A DNA stretch of 49,771 bases. It comes from Clostridiales bacterium. GTDB lineage: Bacteria; Bacillota; Clostridia; Lachnospirales; Lachnospiraceae. A program made the translations under genes and the position numbers. The DNA lies in the NCBI GenBank assembly GCA_029007785.1, contig JAQXIM010000001.1:1-49771 (forward strand). The letters are read 5' to 3'. The notes beneath the pieces were generated by a model, which was not told the DNA's origin, did no database searches, and saw only the letters and a list, made by a program, of their open reading frames with translations. Of this stretch, positions 24,778 through 33,864 are shown piece after piece (position 1 is the stretch's first letter; each line of letters opens with the position of its first letter).

Positions 24778-25359
24778 ATGACATACATTACAGGAGAAAT
24801 CATCAAAGATTTAAGAGAAAAGAAAAACATGACGCAAAAGCAGCTGGCTGAGAAATTGCTCGTATCGGACAAAACAATTTCCAAATGGGAAAACAATCGG
24901 GGGTTACCGGATGTGGGAATTCTTACCGATCTTGCTAAAGCCTTGTCTGTCTCTGTACCGGAGCTGTTAACCGGCAATGTTGCCATGAACAAAAATGTAT
25001 CTGCCAATATGAAACGGAGCAAGTTTTACGTTTGTCCCATCTGCGGCAATGTGATCCACGCCATGGGATCCGGAGCTTTTTCCTGCTGCGGTATCCGTCT
25101 TCCGGAATTGGAGGAAGAAACTCCGGATTCTGCACATGAAATCCATGTGGAAAATGTGGAAAATGAGCTTTTCGTTTATCTGGATCATCCCATGAACAAG
25201 GAACACTATATTTCCTTTATTGCCATGATCACAGACAGCCACATTCAGGTGGAAAAGCTTTATCCGGAACAGACACCCCAGCTTCGTTTCCGGAAAATGG
25301 GTCACGGGAAGCTGGCTGCTTACTGCAATCGTCACGGTCTCTATGTCCGCAGCATTTAA
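24778..25359 (+). CDS. XRE-family regulator fused to a desulfoferrodoxin-like domain
   Basis: 193 aa. Residues 1-60 are an XRE HTH (KNMTQKQLAEKLLVSDKTIS). Residues 84-104 have the desulforedoxin iron site CPICG plus a CCG pair (C86, C89, C103, C104). Residues 135-193 look like the neelaredoxin-type domain: H137 and H143 in DHPMNKEHYI and the C-terminal AYCNRHGLY with Cys and His. Known family members reduce superoxide; as a regulator fusion it may sense oxygen or redox state. Monocistronic, ended by the terminator at 25452. Confidence 0.85.
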   Translation: MTYITGEIIKDLREKKNMTQKQLAEKLLVSDKTISKWENNRGLPDVGILTDLAKALSVSVPELLTGNVAMNKNVSANMKRSKFYVCPICGNVIHAMGSGAFSCCGIRLPELEEETPDSAHEIHVENVENELFVYLDHPMNKEHYISFIAMITDSHIQVEKLYPEQTPQLRFRKMGHGKLAAYCNRHGLYVRSI

Positions 25360-25383
25360 CGGTGAGGACGTTGACAGGAATCC

Positions 25384-25410
25384 TGTTTTATCCGTTTTAT
25401 CCGTTTTATC
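25384..25410. repeat. 9-bp tandem repeat, three units
   Basis: TGTTTTATC, CGTTTTATC and CGTTTTATC follow each other directly after the XRE gene. Confidence 0.6.
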
Positions 25411-25451
25411 ATCTTTCTCTGCTTTTCTGCAAAATCAGAAAAAAAGTCATG

Positions 25452-25497
25452 AAAAAACAGGAACTGACATTTGCGTTTTGTCAGATCCTGTTTTTTT
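25452..25497 (+). terminator. Terminator of the XRE-desulfoferrodoxin gene
   Basis: AAAAAACAGGA with an ACTGACA/TGTCAG inner stem pairs with TCCTGTTTTTTT; the hairpin ends in a T7 run. Confidence 0.85.
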
Positions 25498-25517
25498 ACA
25501 CACTCTTTATAAAGTCA

Positions 25518-25700
25518 CATGATTTGTCAGGCCTGTTTTCCATGATTTGTCGGATCTATTCTTCATGATTTGTCAGGCACATTTTCATGATTAGGCATGC
25601 TCATTTTATGATTAGGTATGCTTATTTTTCATGATTAAGCACACACATTCTTTATGATTAGGTACACATTCTTCATGATTGGGCATACACATTCTTCATG
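25518..25700. repeat. Degenerate tandem array of about eight 20-24-bp units
   Basis: On the minus strand each unit begins ATCATGAA or ATCATAAA, followed by a variable segment ending in CCTA or GACAA. Unit lengths vary (about 20-24 bp). It fills most of the spacer between two convergent genes and has no spacer/repeat structure, so it is not CRISPR. Confidence 0.8.
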
Positions 25701-25713
25701 CCCCTTATCATCT

Positions 25714-26499
25714 TTACTGAATATCTTTCTTCCGATAATGGATAAAGGCAGCTGCAATTCCTATCAAAGACAGCACCATTCCTATGGCAATAAGTTTTCC
25801 GTCCAGACAACCATTGTTGACAATATCCGCACCTTCACAATAGGCAAAGGGGGTAAAGTATTTGAGAAATCCGGCACGATCCGTCATATTTGCCATGAGA
25901 TTAAGAAAATATACCAATGTGGCAATCCCAATGCCGATACCGATACTTCCCCGGCGAAGAAAGGCGGAGCAGCCAAAGCAAATGCATGCCAATTCGATCT
26001 GCAGCAAAAGATAAGCCGTATGGAACAGAATAATCTCCTTCCAGGATATTTCTTCACCAATAAAGACAATCGTACCGACAGACAAGACAAAGATGATTGC
26101 GTTCATCACAATAATCTGGGTCAGAACCGCTGCCAGTTTTTCTGCGATCACCCGGGTTCTGGAAATCGGATGAGACAAAAGAAATTCCGCGGTTCTTTCT
26201 TTTTCTTCCTTGGCCAGGGCAGAAATACCAAGCAAGGAAGCAAAAAACGCACCGCCCAATCCCAGAATATTACCGCATTCAACGGAATAGAAACCGATCA
26301 GGGTTCCGAAGTTCAATCGATCCATGCCAAAGGCTGCAGTAAAACTGCCCATGGAGGCAAAAATATCACCAACCGATTCCATTTCTCCTTTCATTTCCGG
26401 ATAAAGAAGAATACAGATAAGGATCAGCAAAACGATGGATCCGGTCCAAATCAAAAAGGAAATACGTCCCTGCTTCCATTCATGTTTTACAATTGTCAT
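25714..26499 (-). CDS. ABC transporter permease (ABC-2 type)
   Basis: 261 aa with about six TM segments. N-terminal MTIVKHEWKQGRISFLIWTG is the cytoplasmic helix of ABC-2 permeases, then GSIVLLILICILLY. The motif KEEKERTAEFLLSHPISRTRVIAEKL lies in the region next to TM3 typical of the family. The start overlaps the ATPase stop by 4 bp. Part of a TetR-ABC operon for export of an unknown compound. Confidence 0.88.
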   Translation of the reverse strand: MTIVKHEWKQGRISFLIWTGSIVLLILICILLYPEMKGEMESVGDIFASMGSFTAAFGMDRLNFGTLIGFYSVECGNILGLGGAFFASLLGISALAKEEKERTAEFLLSHPISRTRVIAEKLAAVLTQIIVMNAIIFVLSVGTIVFIGEEISWKEIILFHTAYLLLQIELACICFGCSAFLRRGSIGIGIGIATLVYFLNLMANMTDRAGFLKYFTPFAYCEGADIVNNGCLDGKLIAIGMVLSLIGIAAAFIHYRKKDIQ

Positions 26500-27383
26500 G
26501 ATCGGATTCCTCCTTCCTCTGTATAATAATGAAGAAATACTTCTTCCAAATCCGGTTCGGTAATCGACAAATCCTGAATCTTTCCCTGGCTGAGTACAGA
26601 CAGGAGAACACTCATTTCGCCTCCGTAAAGAAAATGAAGACCATCGGAATCCGAATGAAGATCCTGAACTCCGGACAAACCGGAAATATCTGCCGTTCCA
26701 TGAATGCGAATCCGCTTCGTGCTGGATTTTGCCAGTTTTTCCACCTGGTCACAGGCAATGATTTTTCCTTCCCGGATAATAGCCGCTTTGGTACAATTTC
26801 TCTGAATTTCCGATAAAATATGGCTGGAAAGAAAAATGGTCGTTCCTTTACTGTTTCGTTCCCGAAGAATCTCAAAGAATTCTTTCTGCATAAAAGGATC
26901 AAGACCACTGGTTGGTTCATCCAAAATCAAAAGCCTTGGATTATGCTGCAAAGCACAGACGATGGCCACCTTTTTCCTGTTTCCGAAAGAAAGCTCATTA
27001 ATTTTTCTTGAGGAATCCAGCTGCAGACGCTGACAGAGACGCTGAGACTCTTCCGAACAATTCTGTTTTCTGAGATCGGCAGACAGTTTTAAAACCTCTT
27101 TCACTTTCATTCCAGAATAAAAAACAGCCTCCGAAGGCAGATATCCGGTCTGAGCCAGTATTTTTTCCTTCTCTGTCTCCACATTCATTCCCAAAACCGA
27201 GGCCGTTCCTGATGTAGGCCGTATCAACCCCAACAGTGTCCGTATGGTAGTGGATTTTCCTGCACCGTTCGGGCCGATAAATCCGAAGAATTCCCCTTCT
27301 TCCACTGTCATACTGATCTGTTCAATCCCCCGGGCCGATCCATAACGCTTTGTCAGCTGGTTCGTTTTGATCACATCCACCAA
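26496..27383 (-). CDS. ABC transporter ATP-binding protein (ABC-2 partner)
   Basis: 295 aa. Walker A GPNGAGKS is at 37-44. The signature reads ELSFGNRKKVAIV instead of the common LSGGQ, Walker B is LLILDEP followed by TSGLD, and the H-loop is SSH. The C-terminal region (about 225-290) has the DrrA-like accessory fold ending EPDLEEVFLHYY. It sits 4 bp after the TetR gene, so the three genes form one operon. Confidence 0.93.
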   Translation of the reverse strand: MVDVIKTNQLTKRYGSARGIEQISMTVEEGEFFGFIGPNGAGKSTTIRTLLGLIRPTSGTASVLGMNVETEKEKILAQTGYLPSEAVFYSGMKVKEVLKLSADLRKQNCSEESQRLCQRLQLDSSRKINELSFGNRKKVAIVCALQHNPRLLILDEPTSGLDPFMQKEFFEILRERNSKGTTIFLSSHILSEIQRNCTKAAIIREGKIIACDQVEKLAKSSTKRIRIHGTADISGLSGVQDLHSDSDGLHFLYGGEMSVLLSVLSQGKIQDLSITEPDLEEVFLHYYTEEGGIRS

Positions 27384-27387
27384 TGTC

Positions 27388-27993
27388 TCACTCCTTTCTC
27401 AGATAAACACTTTTCCACAGGGATATGAGCCGTCGGAAATCTTTTTCGATCTGATCCACATCCACATTTCCCCGCTGAAACATTTCCCGCAGATAACCAT
27501 CGGAAGCCCAGTACATATCCCGAATCATCATGGGAATATCCAATCCAGGTACAAACTGCTCCGGATCAAATTGAAATAAGGATCGGGTTTCAAAAAGCTC
27601 CAGATTATACCGTTCATGGATCGCTTCGCTGATTTCCGGATCCTCTTCGTAATACGCACGGATGGAAAAACCAGACATATAGGGAAAGATTCTCATCAAT
27701 TCCATTTTTGCCTTCAATCCCCGCTCCATGCTTTCAAACATATCAGTCTGACCATAGCAATCGTATTTTTTCAGATATTCCTTTGTGGTGTTCCCACAGT
27801 TATCCCAGAGAAAAAGATACAGTTCTTTCTTATTATAAAAATAATGAAAAAGCAAAGATTTGCTGATTCCGGCTGCCTCCGCAATTTCACTCATGGGACT
27901 GTTTTTATATGTATTCTGTGAAAATACCCGGTAGCCTGCATTAATGATGGTCTGCTGTTTTTCCTTCGGTAACGCAAAAAATCTTTCATTCAT
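27388..27993 (-). CDS. TetR-family regulator of the ABC operon
   Basis: 201 aa. The N-terminal HTH is of TetR type (SPMSEIAEAAGISKSLLFHYFYNKKELY, in parts of under 20 residues), followed by a helical ligand domain. First gene of the operon with the ATPase and permease. The palindrome at 28005-28023 right upstream is its likely operator, giving self-repression and substrate-induced export. Confidence 0.9.
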   Translation of the reverse strand: MNERFFALPKEKQQTIINAGYRVFSQNTYKNSPMSEIAEAAGISKSLLFHYFYNKKELYLFLWDNCGNTTKEYLKKYDCYGQTDMFESMERGLKAKMELMRIFPYMSGFSIRAYYEEDPEISEAIHERYNLELFETRSLFQFDPEQFVPGLDIPMMIRDMYWASDGYLREMFQRGNVDVDQIEKDFRRLISLWKSVYLRKE

Positions 27994-28004
27994 ATCCGCT
28001 CTCC

Positions 28005-28032
28005 ATTAACCGATTCGGTTAATGCCATTATA
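28005..28032 (-). promoter_or_regulatory. TetR operator and -10 box of the TetR-ABC operon
   Basis: ATTAACCGATTCGGTTAAT (28005-28023, perfect around a central T) lies just downstream of a minus-strand TATAAT (plus 28027-28032), about 12 bp before the start codon. The -35 is poor. Confidence 0.75.
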
Positions 28033-28123
28033 AATCCATTGACCGATTTTGAGAAGACTCTTCCCTGTTATTTGCAGTCTTTTTTAACTTCTGTACAAAG
28101 TCTGCATAACTGCCGAAAAAATT

Positions 28124-28708
28124 TTACGGTTCCATACCGGCTCTGGCTTTAAGAATCGCCGGAATGGAAACACGGAAAATCAGCAGAAGATCCTGCATAA
28201 CAGTTTCTCTGTCCTGGGAAACCCGATTTTTGATCCAGTCAATCAGAATCCCTGCAGCAGCTTCCGAATAGAAATCGGCAAGAAACTCCTCAAAAGACTC
28301 ATCCACCGATATTCCAAGCACTTCTTCCCCGATTTGAATGGCACTGAGCAGAATACCGTGAGTGTCCGTATGGAAAAACCGTTTCAATTCTTCATAGCCC
28401 ATGGAATCATAGGCGCAGTTGATAATATGCTTATTTTCCTCTATATAATCCATGATGAAGCAGAAGGCTTCTTCCGTGTTGACAATCATATCAAATTGTT
28501 TCACTACCTCAAAGGCTTCTTCTTCCAGCATCCATTTCAGCAAAGCATAAATATCTTCAAAATGGTAATAGAACGTCTTCCGATTAATATTACACTCCCG
28601 GATCAATTCACTTACCGTGATTTTGGAAAGCTTTTTTGTTTCCAAGGCTTTTTTCAGGGCAGCGGCAAGGGACTTTTTCGTTTTGAGAGACATTTCTTCA
28701 TTCGTCAT
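28124..28708 (-). CDS. TetR/AcrR-family regulator (DhaS-like)
   Basis: 194 aa. The HTH KITVSELIRECNINRKTFYYHF is typical of TetR members with a short leading helix (broken here only for length). The C-terminal segment with a DWIKNR block resembles TetR_C_7 ligand domains. It is divergent from the MMPL/RND operon at 29073 and a natural candidate for regulating it. Confidence 0.85.
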   Translation of the reverse strand: MTNEEMSLKTKKSLAAALKKALETKKLSKITVSELIRECNINRKTFYYHFEDIYALLKWMLEEEAFEVVKQFDMIVNTEEAFCFIMDYIEENKHIINCAYDSMGYEELKRFFHTDTHGILLSAIQIGEEVLGISVDESFEEFLADFYSEAAAGILIDWIKNRVSQDRETVMQDLLLIFRVSIPAILKARAGMEP

Positions 28709-28730
28709 AAATACTCGCTCCTGTCAAATT

Positions 28731-28773
28731 GAATCGATTCGTTTATTATACATCCATCGAATATGCCGCACAA
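28731..28773 (-). promoter_or_regulatory. Promoter and operator of the second TetR gene
   Basis: On the minus strand, TTGTGC (plus 28768-28773), 17 bp, TATAAT (28745-28750). The 10-bp palindrome GAATCGATTC (28731-28740) lies between the -10 and the start and may be the operator. Confidence 0.6.
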
Positions 28774-28876
28774 CCGGCAATCTCCGTGAAAGAACCTTTT
28801 TATGAAAATATTTATCTATTTTTAATAATGTTTATAAACAATTTCCAATATATTCCCAAAAACGGGTAAAACTCAT

Positions 28877-28930
28877 GGGACAATTGACCCTCCATTGTCC
28901 CATATGTAACAATGGAGGGTCAATTGTCCC
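28877..28930. repeat. Perfect 22-bp inverted repeat with internal symmetry
   Basis: 28877-28898 and 28909-28930 are exact complements with a 10-nt loop. Each arm starts GGGACAATTGACCC, and the inner part also pairs GGGACAAT with ATTGTCCC. It sits in the divergent region between the TetR gene and the MMPL operon, so it is not a plain terminator. Possible operator, recombination site or mobile hairpin. Confidence 0.85.
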
Positions 28931-29072
28931 TTTCATTTATCTTTTATAGAATATTACTATTAAATAGATTGTGTAAAGCAGCCTATGAAAAATGGAACAG
29001 CTTGGGCTTAATGAAAAAACTGCCGCATTTATCCAAAGCTTACCATAGAACTTTTTTGGGAAGGAAGAGAAA

Positions 29073-29381
29073 ATGAGTGAGAACAACCATTGGGCGTTTG
29101 ACGTTCAGATGAAAACCTCCATCGGTCCCCGGTTCGGTCATATGACCGTTTATCGCAATTGTGACAGACTCAGCGGTATTCTGGAAATATTAAACCACAG
29201 GGAACCCTTTGAAGGGTTCATCGATGAAGAAGGCCACTGCCATCTGTCCGGCCGGATCATTACCCTGGTGAGGACCATAGACTATAAAGCAACCGGGAAG
29301 ATTACCCCTGACAATCTGGAACTGTCTATCATTGATGACCGGTATGTTCTGAAAATCTACGGAACACCCAGTCAAACCTAG
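29073..29381 (+). CDS. Small protein of unknown function, first gene of the MMPL operon
   Basis: 102 aa, soluble, no signal peptide or TM. Beta-rich sequence (FDVQMKTSIGPRFGHMTVYR, HCHLSGRIITLVRTIDYKAT). RBS GGAAGG upstream. It ends 15 bp before the RND gene and is cotranscribed. I do not recognise a family. Confidence 0.7.
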   Translation: MSENNHWAFDVQMKTSIGPRFGHMTVYRNCDRLSGILEILNHREPFEGFIDEEGHCHLSGRIITLVRTIDYKATGKITPDNLELSIIDDRYVLKIYGTPSQT

Positions 29382-29396
29382 AAGGAGCAGCAAACA

Positions 29397-31466
29397 ATGC
29401 GAAAAATTTACTCATGGGTTGTAAAGAACCCTAAAAAAATATTAATCGGTTTCTTTTTATTAGCGATTTCCGGTATTTTTCTCAAAAATATGGTATCGGT
29501 CAATTATGATATGACGGATTACCTTCCGGCAGACTCCCCTTCGACCATATCCCTGGACGTCATGAACAAAGAATTTGACGGAGGTATTCCCAATGCCCGG
29601 GTCATGATTAAGGATGTTTCCATAGCAGAAGCCCTGGATTATAAAGAGAAACTGAAAAACTGTGAGGGTGTCACGGATGTTCTCTGGCTGGATGATTCCG
29701 TCAGCATCTATCAGCCGCTGGAAATAGCTGACCAAAACACTGTCGAAACTTACTATAAAGATAAGAATGCCTTATTTACCGTAACCGTGGCAGAAGAGGG
29801 TCTGGTTGCCACCATTGATCGGATTCGGGGAATTATAGGCGATGAAAATGCCATGACAGGAGACGCCGTTTCCACCGCCATAGCCACTACCGGCACCGTT
29901 GATGAGATTATGGTGATCACCGTATTCTCCATTCTTTTTGTTCTTCTGGTTCTTCTGATCACAACCCAGTCCTGGACAGAGCCTTTTGTCATCCTCTTTG
30001 GTCTCGGTGTTGCTATTATGATCAACAGCGGAACCAACCTGATTTTCGGTGAAATTTCCTTTGTAACCAATGCAGCCTGCTCCATTCTGCAGCTGGCTGT
30101 CTCCCTTGACTATTCGGTATTCCTGATTCATCGATATGAAGAATGCCTGATGGAGAATCCGGACAGAGACAAAGCAATGGTGGAAGCTCTTTGCAAATCC
30201 ACTTCCTCCATTGCTTCCAGCGGTTTGACCACCGTCATCGGATTTCTGGCTCTGGTATTCATGCGTTTCGGTATCGGTTCGGATTTGGGATTGGCCCTTG
30301 CCAAAGGTGTTGCCATCAGCCTGATTACTGTATTCATTTTTATGCCGGTACTGATTGTGAGAGTATATCCGCTGATCCAGAAAACCCACCACAAAAAACT
30401 GATGCCGGAATTCAAAGGATTCGGAAAACTGGTAAGTCATATCATGATTCCCATGGCACTGGTATTTATTGTTGTCGCAATTCCTTCATATATGGCCTCC
30501 AACTCCAATTCCTATTATTACGGTTCTTCCATGATCTATGGAACAGATACCCAATATGGTCAGGATAAGGCGGCCATTGAAGATATCTTCGGAAAAGATG
30601 ATACCTATGTGCTGATGATTCCCAACGGAGATGTAAAAGCAGAACAGTCCTTGTCCGATGCTTTGTGTGATATTCCCGAAATCACAAATATTCTATCCTA
30701 TGTAGACACAGTGGGAGCGGAAATACCCAAAGAGTATCTGAATGAGGATACCCTGTCCCAACTGGTATCTGATAATTATAATCGTTTTGTTCTGTCGGTA
30801 GAAACGGATTATGAAGGAAAGAAGACCTTCGATCTGGTAGAGCGAATCCGTGATACAGCGAATGAATACTATCCCGGTACCTACTGTCTGGCCGGCGAAG
30901 GAGTATCTACCTACGATCTCATGGATACCATTACAGCGGATACCTTAAAAGTCAACATGATTGCCATTTTGGCTGTATTTCTTATTCTGCTGCTGACCAT
31001 GAAATCCCTTTCCCTTCCCTTTATTCTGGTATTTGCCATTGAGGCCGCTATTTGGATCAACGTAGGAATTCCCTATTTTACGGATTCCATTGTCATGTAC
31101 ATTGCCTATCTGATCATCTCCTCCATCCAACTTGGCGCCACGGTGGACTATGCTATTCTTTTTACCGACCGTTATATGGAACACCGTCAGACCATGGCAA
31201 AGAAACAGGCGATCGTGGAAACCATTTCTGTGGTTACCACCTCGGTTCTTACCTCCGGTACGGTTCTTGCTGTCGTCGGCTTCCTGTTGGGTTACCATTC
31301 CACCCATCAGATTCTGTCCCAGCTTGGCATATTCCTTGGCCGCGGCACTTTGCTTTCCATGACGAGTGTATTCTTTGTCCTGCCCGGCCTGCTTTATTTA
31401 TTTGACGGACTGATTCAAAAAACCACATATAAACTCCATTTTTATAATCCCAGAAAGGAAGAATAA
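29397..31466 (+). CDS. MMPL/RND-family membrane transporter
   Basis: 689 aa with 12 TM segments in the RND layout: TM1, a periplasmic-type loop (about 30-170), TM2-6, a second loop and TM7-12. Family motifs include LAVSLDYSVFLIHRYEE (TM4 Asp) and IQLGATVDYAILFTDRYM. The two halves are similar, as expected. In Firmicutes these MMPL proteins export lipids or small amphiphiles and usually come with a coil-rich extracellular partner, here the next gene 4 bp downstream. Confidence 0.92.
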   Translation: MRKIYSWVVKNPKKILIGFFLLAISGIFLKNMVSVNYDMTDYLPADSPSTISLDVMNKEFDGGIPNARVMIKDVSIAEALDYKEKLKNCEGVTDVLWLDDSVSIYQPLEIADQNTVETYYKDKNALFTVTVAEEGLVATIDRIRGIIGDENAMTGDAVSTAIATTGTVDEIMVITVFSILFVLLVLLITTQSWTEPFVILFGLGVAIMINSGTNLIFGEISFVTNAACSILQLAVSLDYSVFLIHRYEECLMENPDRDKAMVEALCKSTSSIASSGLTTVIGFLALVFMRFGIGSDLGLALAKGVAISLITVFIFMPVLIVRVYPLIQKTHHKKLMPEFKGFGKLVSHIMIPMALVFIVVAIPSYMASNSNSYYYGSSMIYGTDTQYGQDKAAIEDIFGKDDTYVLMIPNGDVKAEQSLSDALCDIPEITNILSYVDTVGAEIPKEYLNEDTLSQLVSDNYNRFVLSVETDYEGKKTFDLVERIRDTANEYYPGTYCLAGEGVSTYDLMDTITADTLKVNMIAILAVFLILLLTMKSLSLPFILVFAIEAAIWINVGIPYFTDSIVMYIAYLIISSIQLGATVDYAILFTDRYMEHRQTMAKKQAIVETISVVTTSVLTSGTVLAVVGFLLGYHSTHQILSQLGIFLGRGTLLSMTSVFFVLPGLLYLFDGLIQKTTYKLHFYNPRKEE

Positions 31467-31470
31467 AGCA

Positions 31471-33702
31471 ATGAATACGTTAAAACATAGTTCGAAGTAT
31501 TCCAGGAAAATGACTGCTGTTCTTACCGGAAAAATATTGCCGGCAGCGCTTTCCTTTGTGATGGTTATCGGCACGGCTTCCCCTGCTTTTGCTGCGGGAA
31601 CCGCTTCCGAAAAGGAAGAGGTAATCTATGTCAATCTGGATGCCGGCGGTTCTGTGAAAAATGTATATGCCGTCAATGTTTTCGGTGTCGGAGATATCAC
31701 TGATTATGGTGATTATTCATCTGTGGAAATGCTGAATACCACCGATTCCATCCGTCAGATCGACGATTGCATCACCTTCTCCACCTCCGCCGACAGAGTC
31801 TATTACAAGGGTACAATGAAAAATACTGTAATTCCCTGGAGTATTTCTATTCAGTACTTTTTAGACGGTACCAGGTATTCGGCAGCGGAAATCCAGGGAA
31901 AAAGCGGCAAGCTGGAAATCCGGTTTGAAATAACAAAGAATCCATACTGTAACGGTGATTTCTATGACAATTACGCTTTGCAGGCAGCCTTTGCCCTTGA
32001 TACAAAAAATTGCAAAAATATTATAGCCGACGATGCCACTATGGCCAATGTGGGAAGCAAAAAACAGCTCTCTTATACGATTCTTCCGGGCGAAGGGATT
32101 GATACTGTCATTACGGCAGATGTGACAGATTTCGAGATGGATGCCGTATCCATCAATGGAATTCCTCTTTCCCTGAACATAGAAGTGGATGACGAGGAGC
32201 TGATGGATCAGGTCAATGATTTGCTGGATGCCATTGCCGAACTGGATGACGGAACCGGTGAACTGAAGGACGGCACCTCCGAATTGCAGGATGCTGCCAA
32301 AGAAGACTTGCAGTCCGGTGTGAAGGAACTGGATGACGGGGCAGAGGATCTCCACAATGGAAGCCGAGAGCTGAAAAACGGCAGCTCAGCCATGGCAGAC
32401 GGTACGAAGGAACTGAATCAGGGTGCCGCAGAGCTTCATACAGGACTTACCTCCTTGAATCATGGAGTAAACCTGATTGGTCAAAGCCTGACCCAGCTTA
32501 ACGAGAAATCTGATGAGCTGAATCACGGTTCTTCTGTGATTCTGAACGCTCTCCTTACCATCCAGAGTCAGCTTTCTGCCGTTTCCGCTTCCACCGATCA
32601 GATTGATGCTTTGGTCTCCGGTTCATCCCAGATCAAAACCGGTATTGATTCTCTGGCAAAGGGTGCAGCAGAATTGGAAAATAATGTCAGCTTCCAGGTG
32701 TATAAAGCTGCCATGAAAGAAAACGGGCTGGATATCGATGAATTGCAAGCTGCCAATGCCCAAACCATTCAGTCCCTGGAAGAACAGATTTCCTCTCTGA
32801 ATTCCCAGATTTCCCAGCTGAAAGATCAGATTGCCTATCTGGAACAGTCCGGCGGTAATGAGTCCCAAATCGAACAGTTGAAAGATTCTGTGTCCCAATT
32901 GGAATCCACCGTAAATCAGCTCAGCACCATCAAACCTCTGATTCAGGGAAACAGCGCAGCTATTCATGGTACGGATACTTACCTGACTCAGATCCATGCC
33001 AACATTGCCGAACTTTCCCAGGGTGCAGAAAGCCTGAAAGAAAACTATGATTCCCTGGATGAGGGAATTAAGGATATGGCTTCTCAGCTGAAAACTCTCC
33101 TGGTAAATATATCCGAATTAAAATCCGGTATTGATACCCTGGTTGCGGAATACAGCAAACTGGATCATGGAATTCCCGAATACACCGGCGGCGTAGCCCA
33201 GATTCTTGCCGGATATTCAGAAATCACCACCGGCACAACCCAATTGCTCAGCGGAAGCAGCAGTCTGAAACAAGGTACGGAAGAACTTTACAGTAAGACC
33301 GGCGAACTGCTGAACGGAATTGCAGAAATTTACAATGCCACCGGTACGCTCAAAGACGGTACCGGAGAGTTTGCCGACGGCGTAGAAGAACTGATCCTTG
33401 GTATTACTGAGCTCTATGACGGCACTACGAAACTGAAAGACGGTACCACGGAAATGCGGAATGAAACCGATGGAATTGACGATGATATTTCCGAAAAGAT
33501 TGATGAAATGATCGAGAGTATTACCGGAGGAGATTCGGAGATCACCTCCTTCGTAAGCGAGAAAAATACTAATGTGGATGCGGTTCAGTTTGTTATCCAA
33601 ACCGACTCCATCGAAGCCAGGGATATCACAGAAAATATTCCCGATGTCAAAGAGGAATTGACCTTCTTCCAGAAAATTCTCCGTTTATTTGGATTGTACT
33701 GA
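31471..33702 (+). CDS. Secreted repeat-coil protein, MMPL partner (YhgE/Pip-like repeats)
   Basis: 743 aa. Signal peptide ending SPAFAAG, cleavage near residue 41-43. From about 255 on there is a long series of degenerate 7-residue-type coil repeats, such as ELDDGTGELKDGTSEL, ELKNGSSAMADGTKELNQG and ISELKSGIDTLVAEYSKLD. These match the low-complexity helical repeats of YhgE/Pip and related exported proteins. There is a short hydrophobic C-terminus (LTFFQKILRLFGLY). Likely works outside the membrane with the RND transporter. Confidence 0.85.
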   Translation: MNTLKHSSKYSRKMTAVLTGKILPAALSFVMVIGTASPAFAAGTASEKEEVIYVNLDAGGSVKNVYAVNVFGVGDITDYGDYSSVEMLNTTDSIRQIDDCITFSTSADRVYYKGTMKNTVIPWSISIQYFLDGTRYSAAEIQGKSGKLEIRFEITKNPYCNGDFYDNYALQAAFALDTKNCKNIIADDATMANVGSKKQLSYTILPGEGIDTVITADVTDFEMDAVSINGIPLSLNIEVDDEELMDQVNDLLDAIAELDDGTGELKDGTSELQDAAKEDLQSGVKELDDGAEDLHNGSRELKNGSSAMADGTKELNQGAAELHTGLTSLNHGVNLIGQSLTQLNEKSDELNHGSSVILNALLTIQSQLSAVSASTDQIDALVSGSSQIKTGIDSLAKGAAELENNVSFQVYKAAMKENGLDIDELQAANAQTIQSLEEQISSLNSQISQLKDQIAYLEQSGGNESQIEQLKDSVSQLESTVNQLSTIKPLIQGNSAAIHGTDTYLTQIHANIAELSQGAESLKENYDSLDEGIKDMASQLKTLLVNISELKSGIDTLVAEYSKLDHGIPEYTGGVAQILAGYSEITTGTTQLLSGSSSLKQGTEELYSKTGELLNGIAEIYNATGTLKDGTGEFADGVEELILGITELYDGTTKLKDGTTEMRNETDGIDDDISEKIDEMIESITGGDSEITSFVSEKNTNVDAVQFVIQTDSIEARDITENIPDVKEELTFFQKILRLFGLY

Positions 33703-33723
33703 TTCCCACATTGGAATTAAAGA

Positions 33724-33765
33724 AAAAGGAATGATTCTCAGGTAAGCCTGAAAGTCATTCCTTTT
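33724..33765. terminator. Terminator of the MMPL operon
   Basis: AAAAGGAATGA (33724-33734) pairs with TCATTCCTTTT (33755-33765), with an inner TCAGG/CCTGA stem. A T-rich tail follows on the plus strand; it also faces the end of the minus-strand AAA gene. Confidence 0.85.
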
Positions 33766-33864
33766 CTTATTATAAAAACGATAATCTTATTGCCTGTTCC
33801 TAAAAATGATAGTTTTCGTATCTGTTTAAAAAGAATGATTTTAGTATCTCTGCAATCCTCGGAA

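Noticed and set aside
25518-25700. Possible CRISPR array
   Set aside because: Units are adjacent and of unequal length with no unique spacers of even size, and no cas genes are present.
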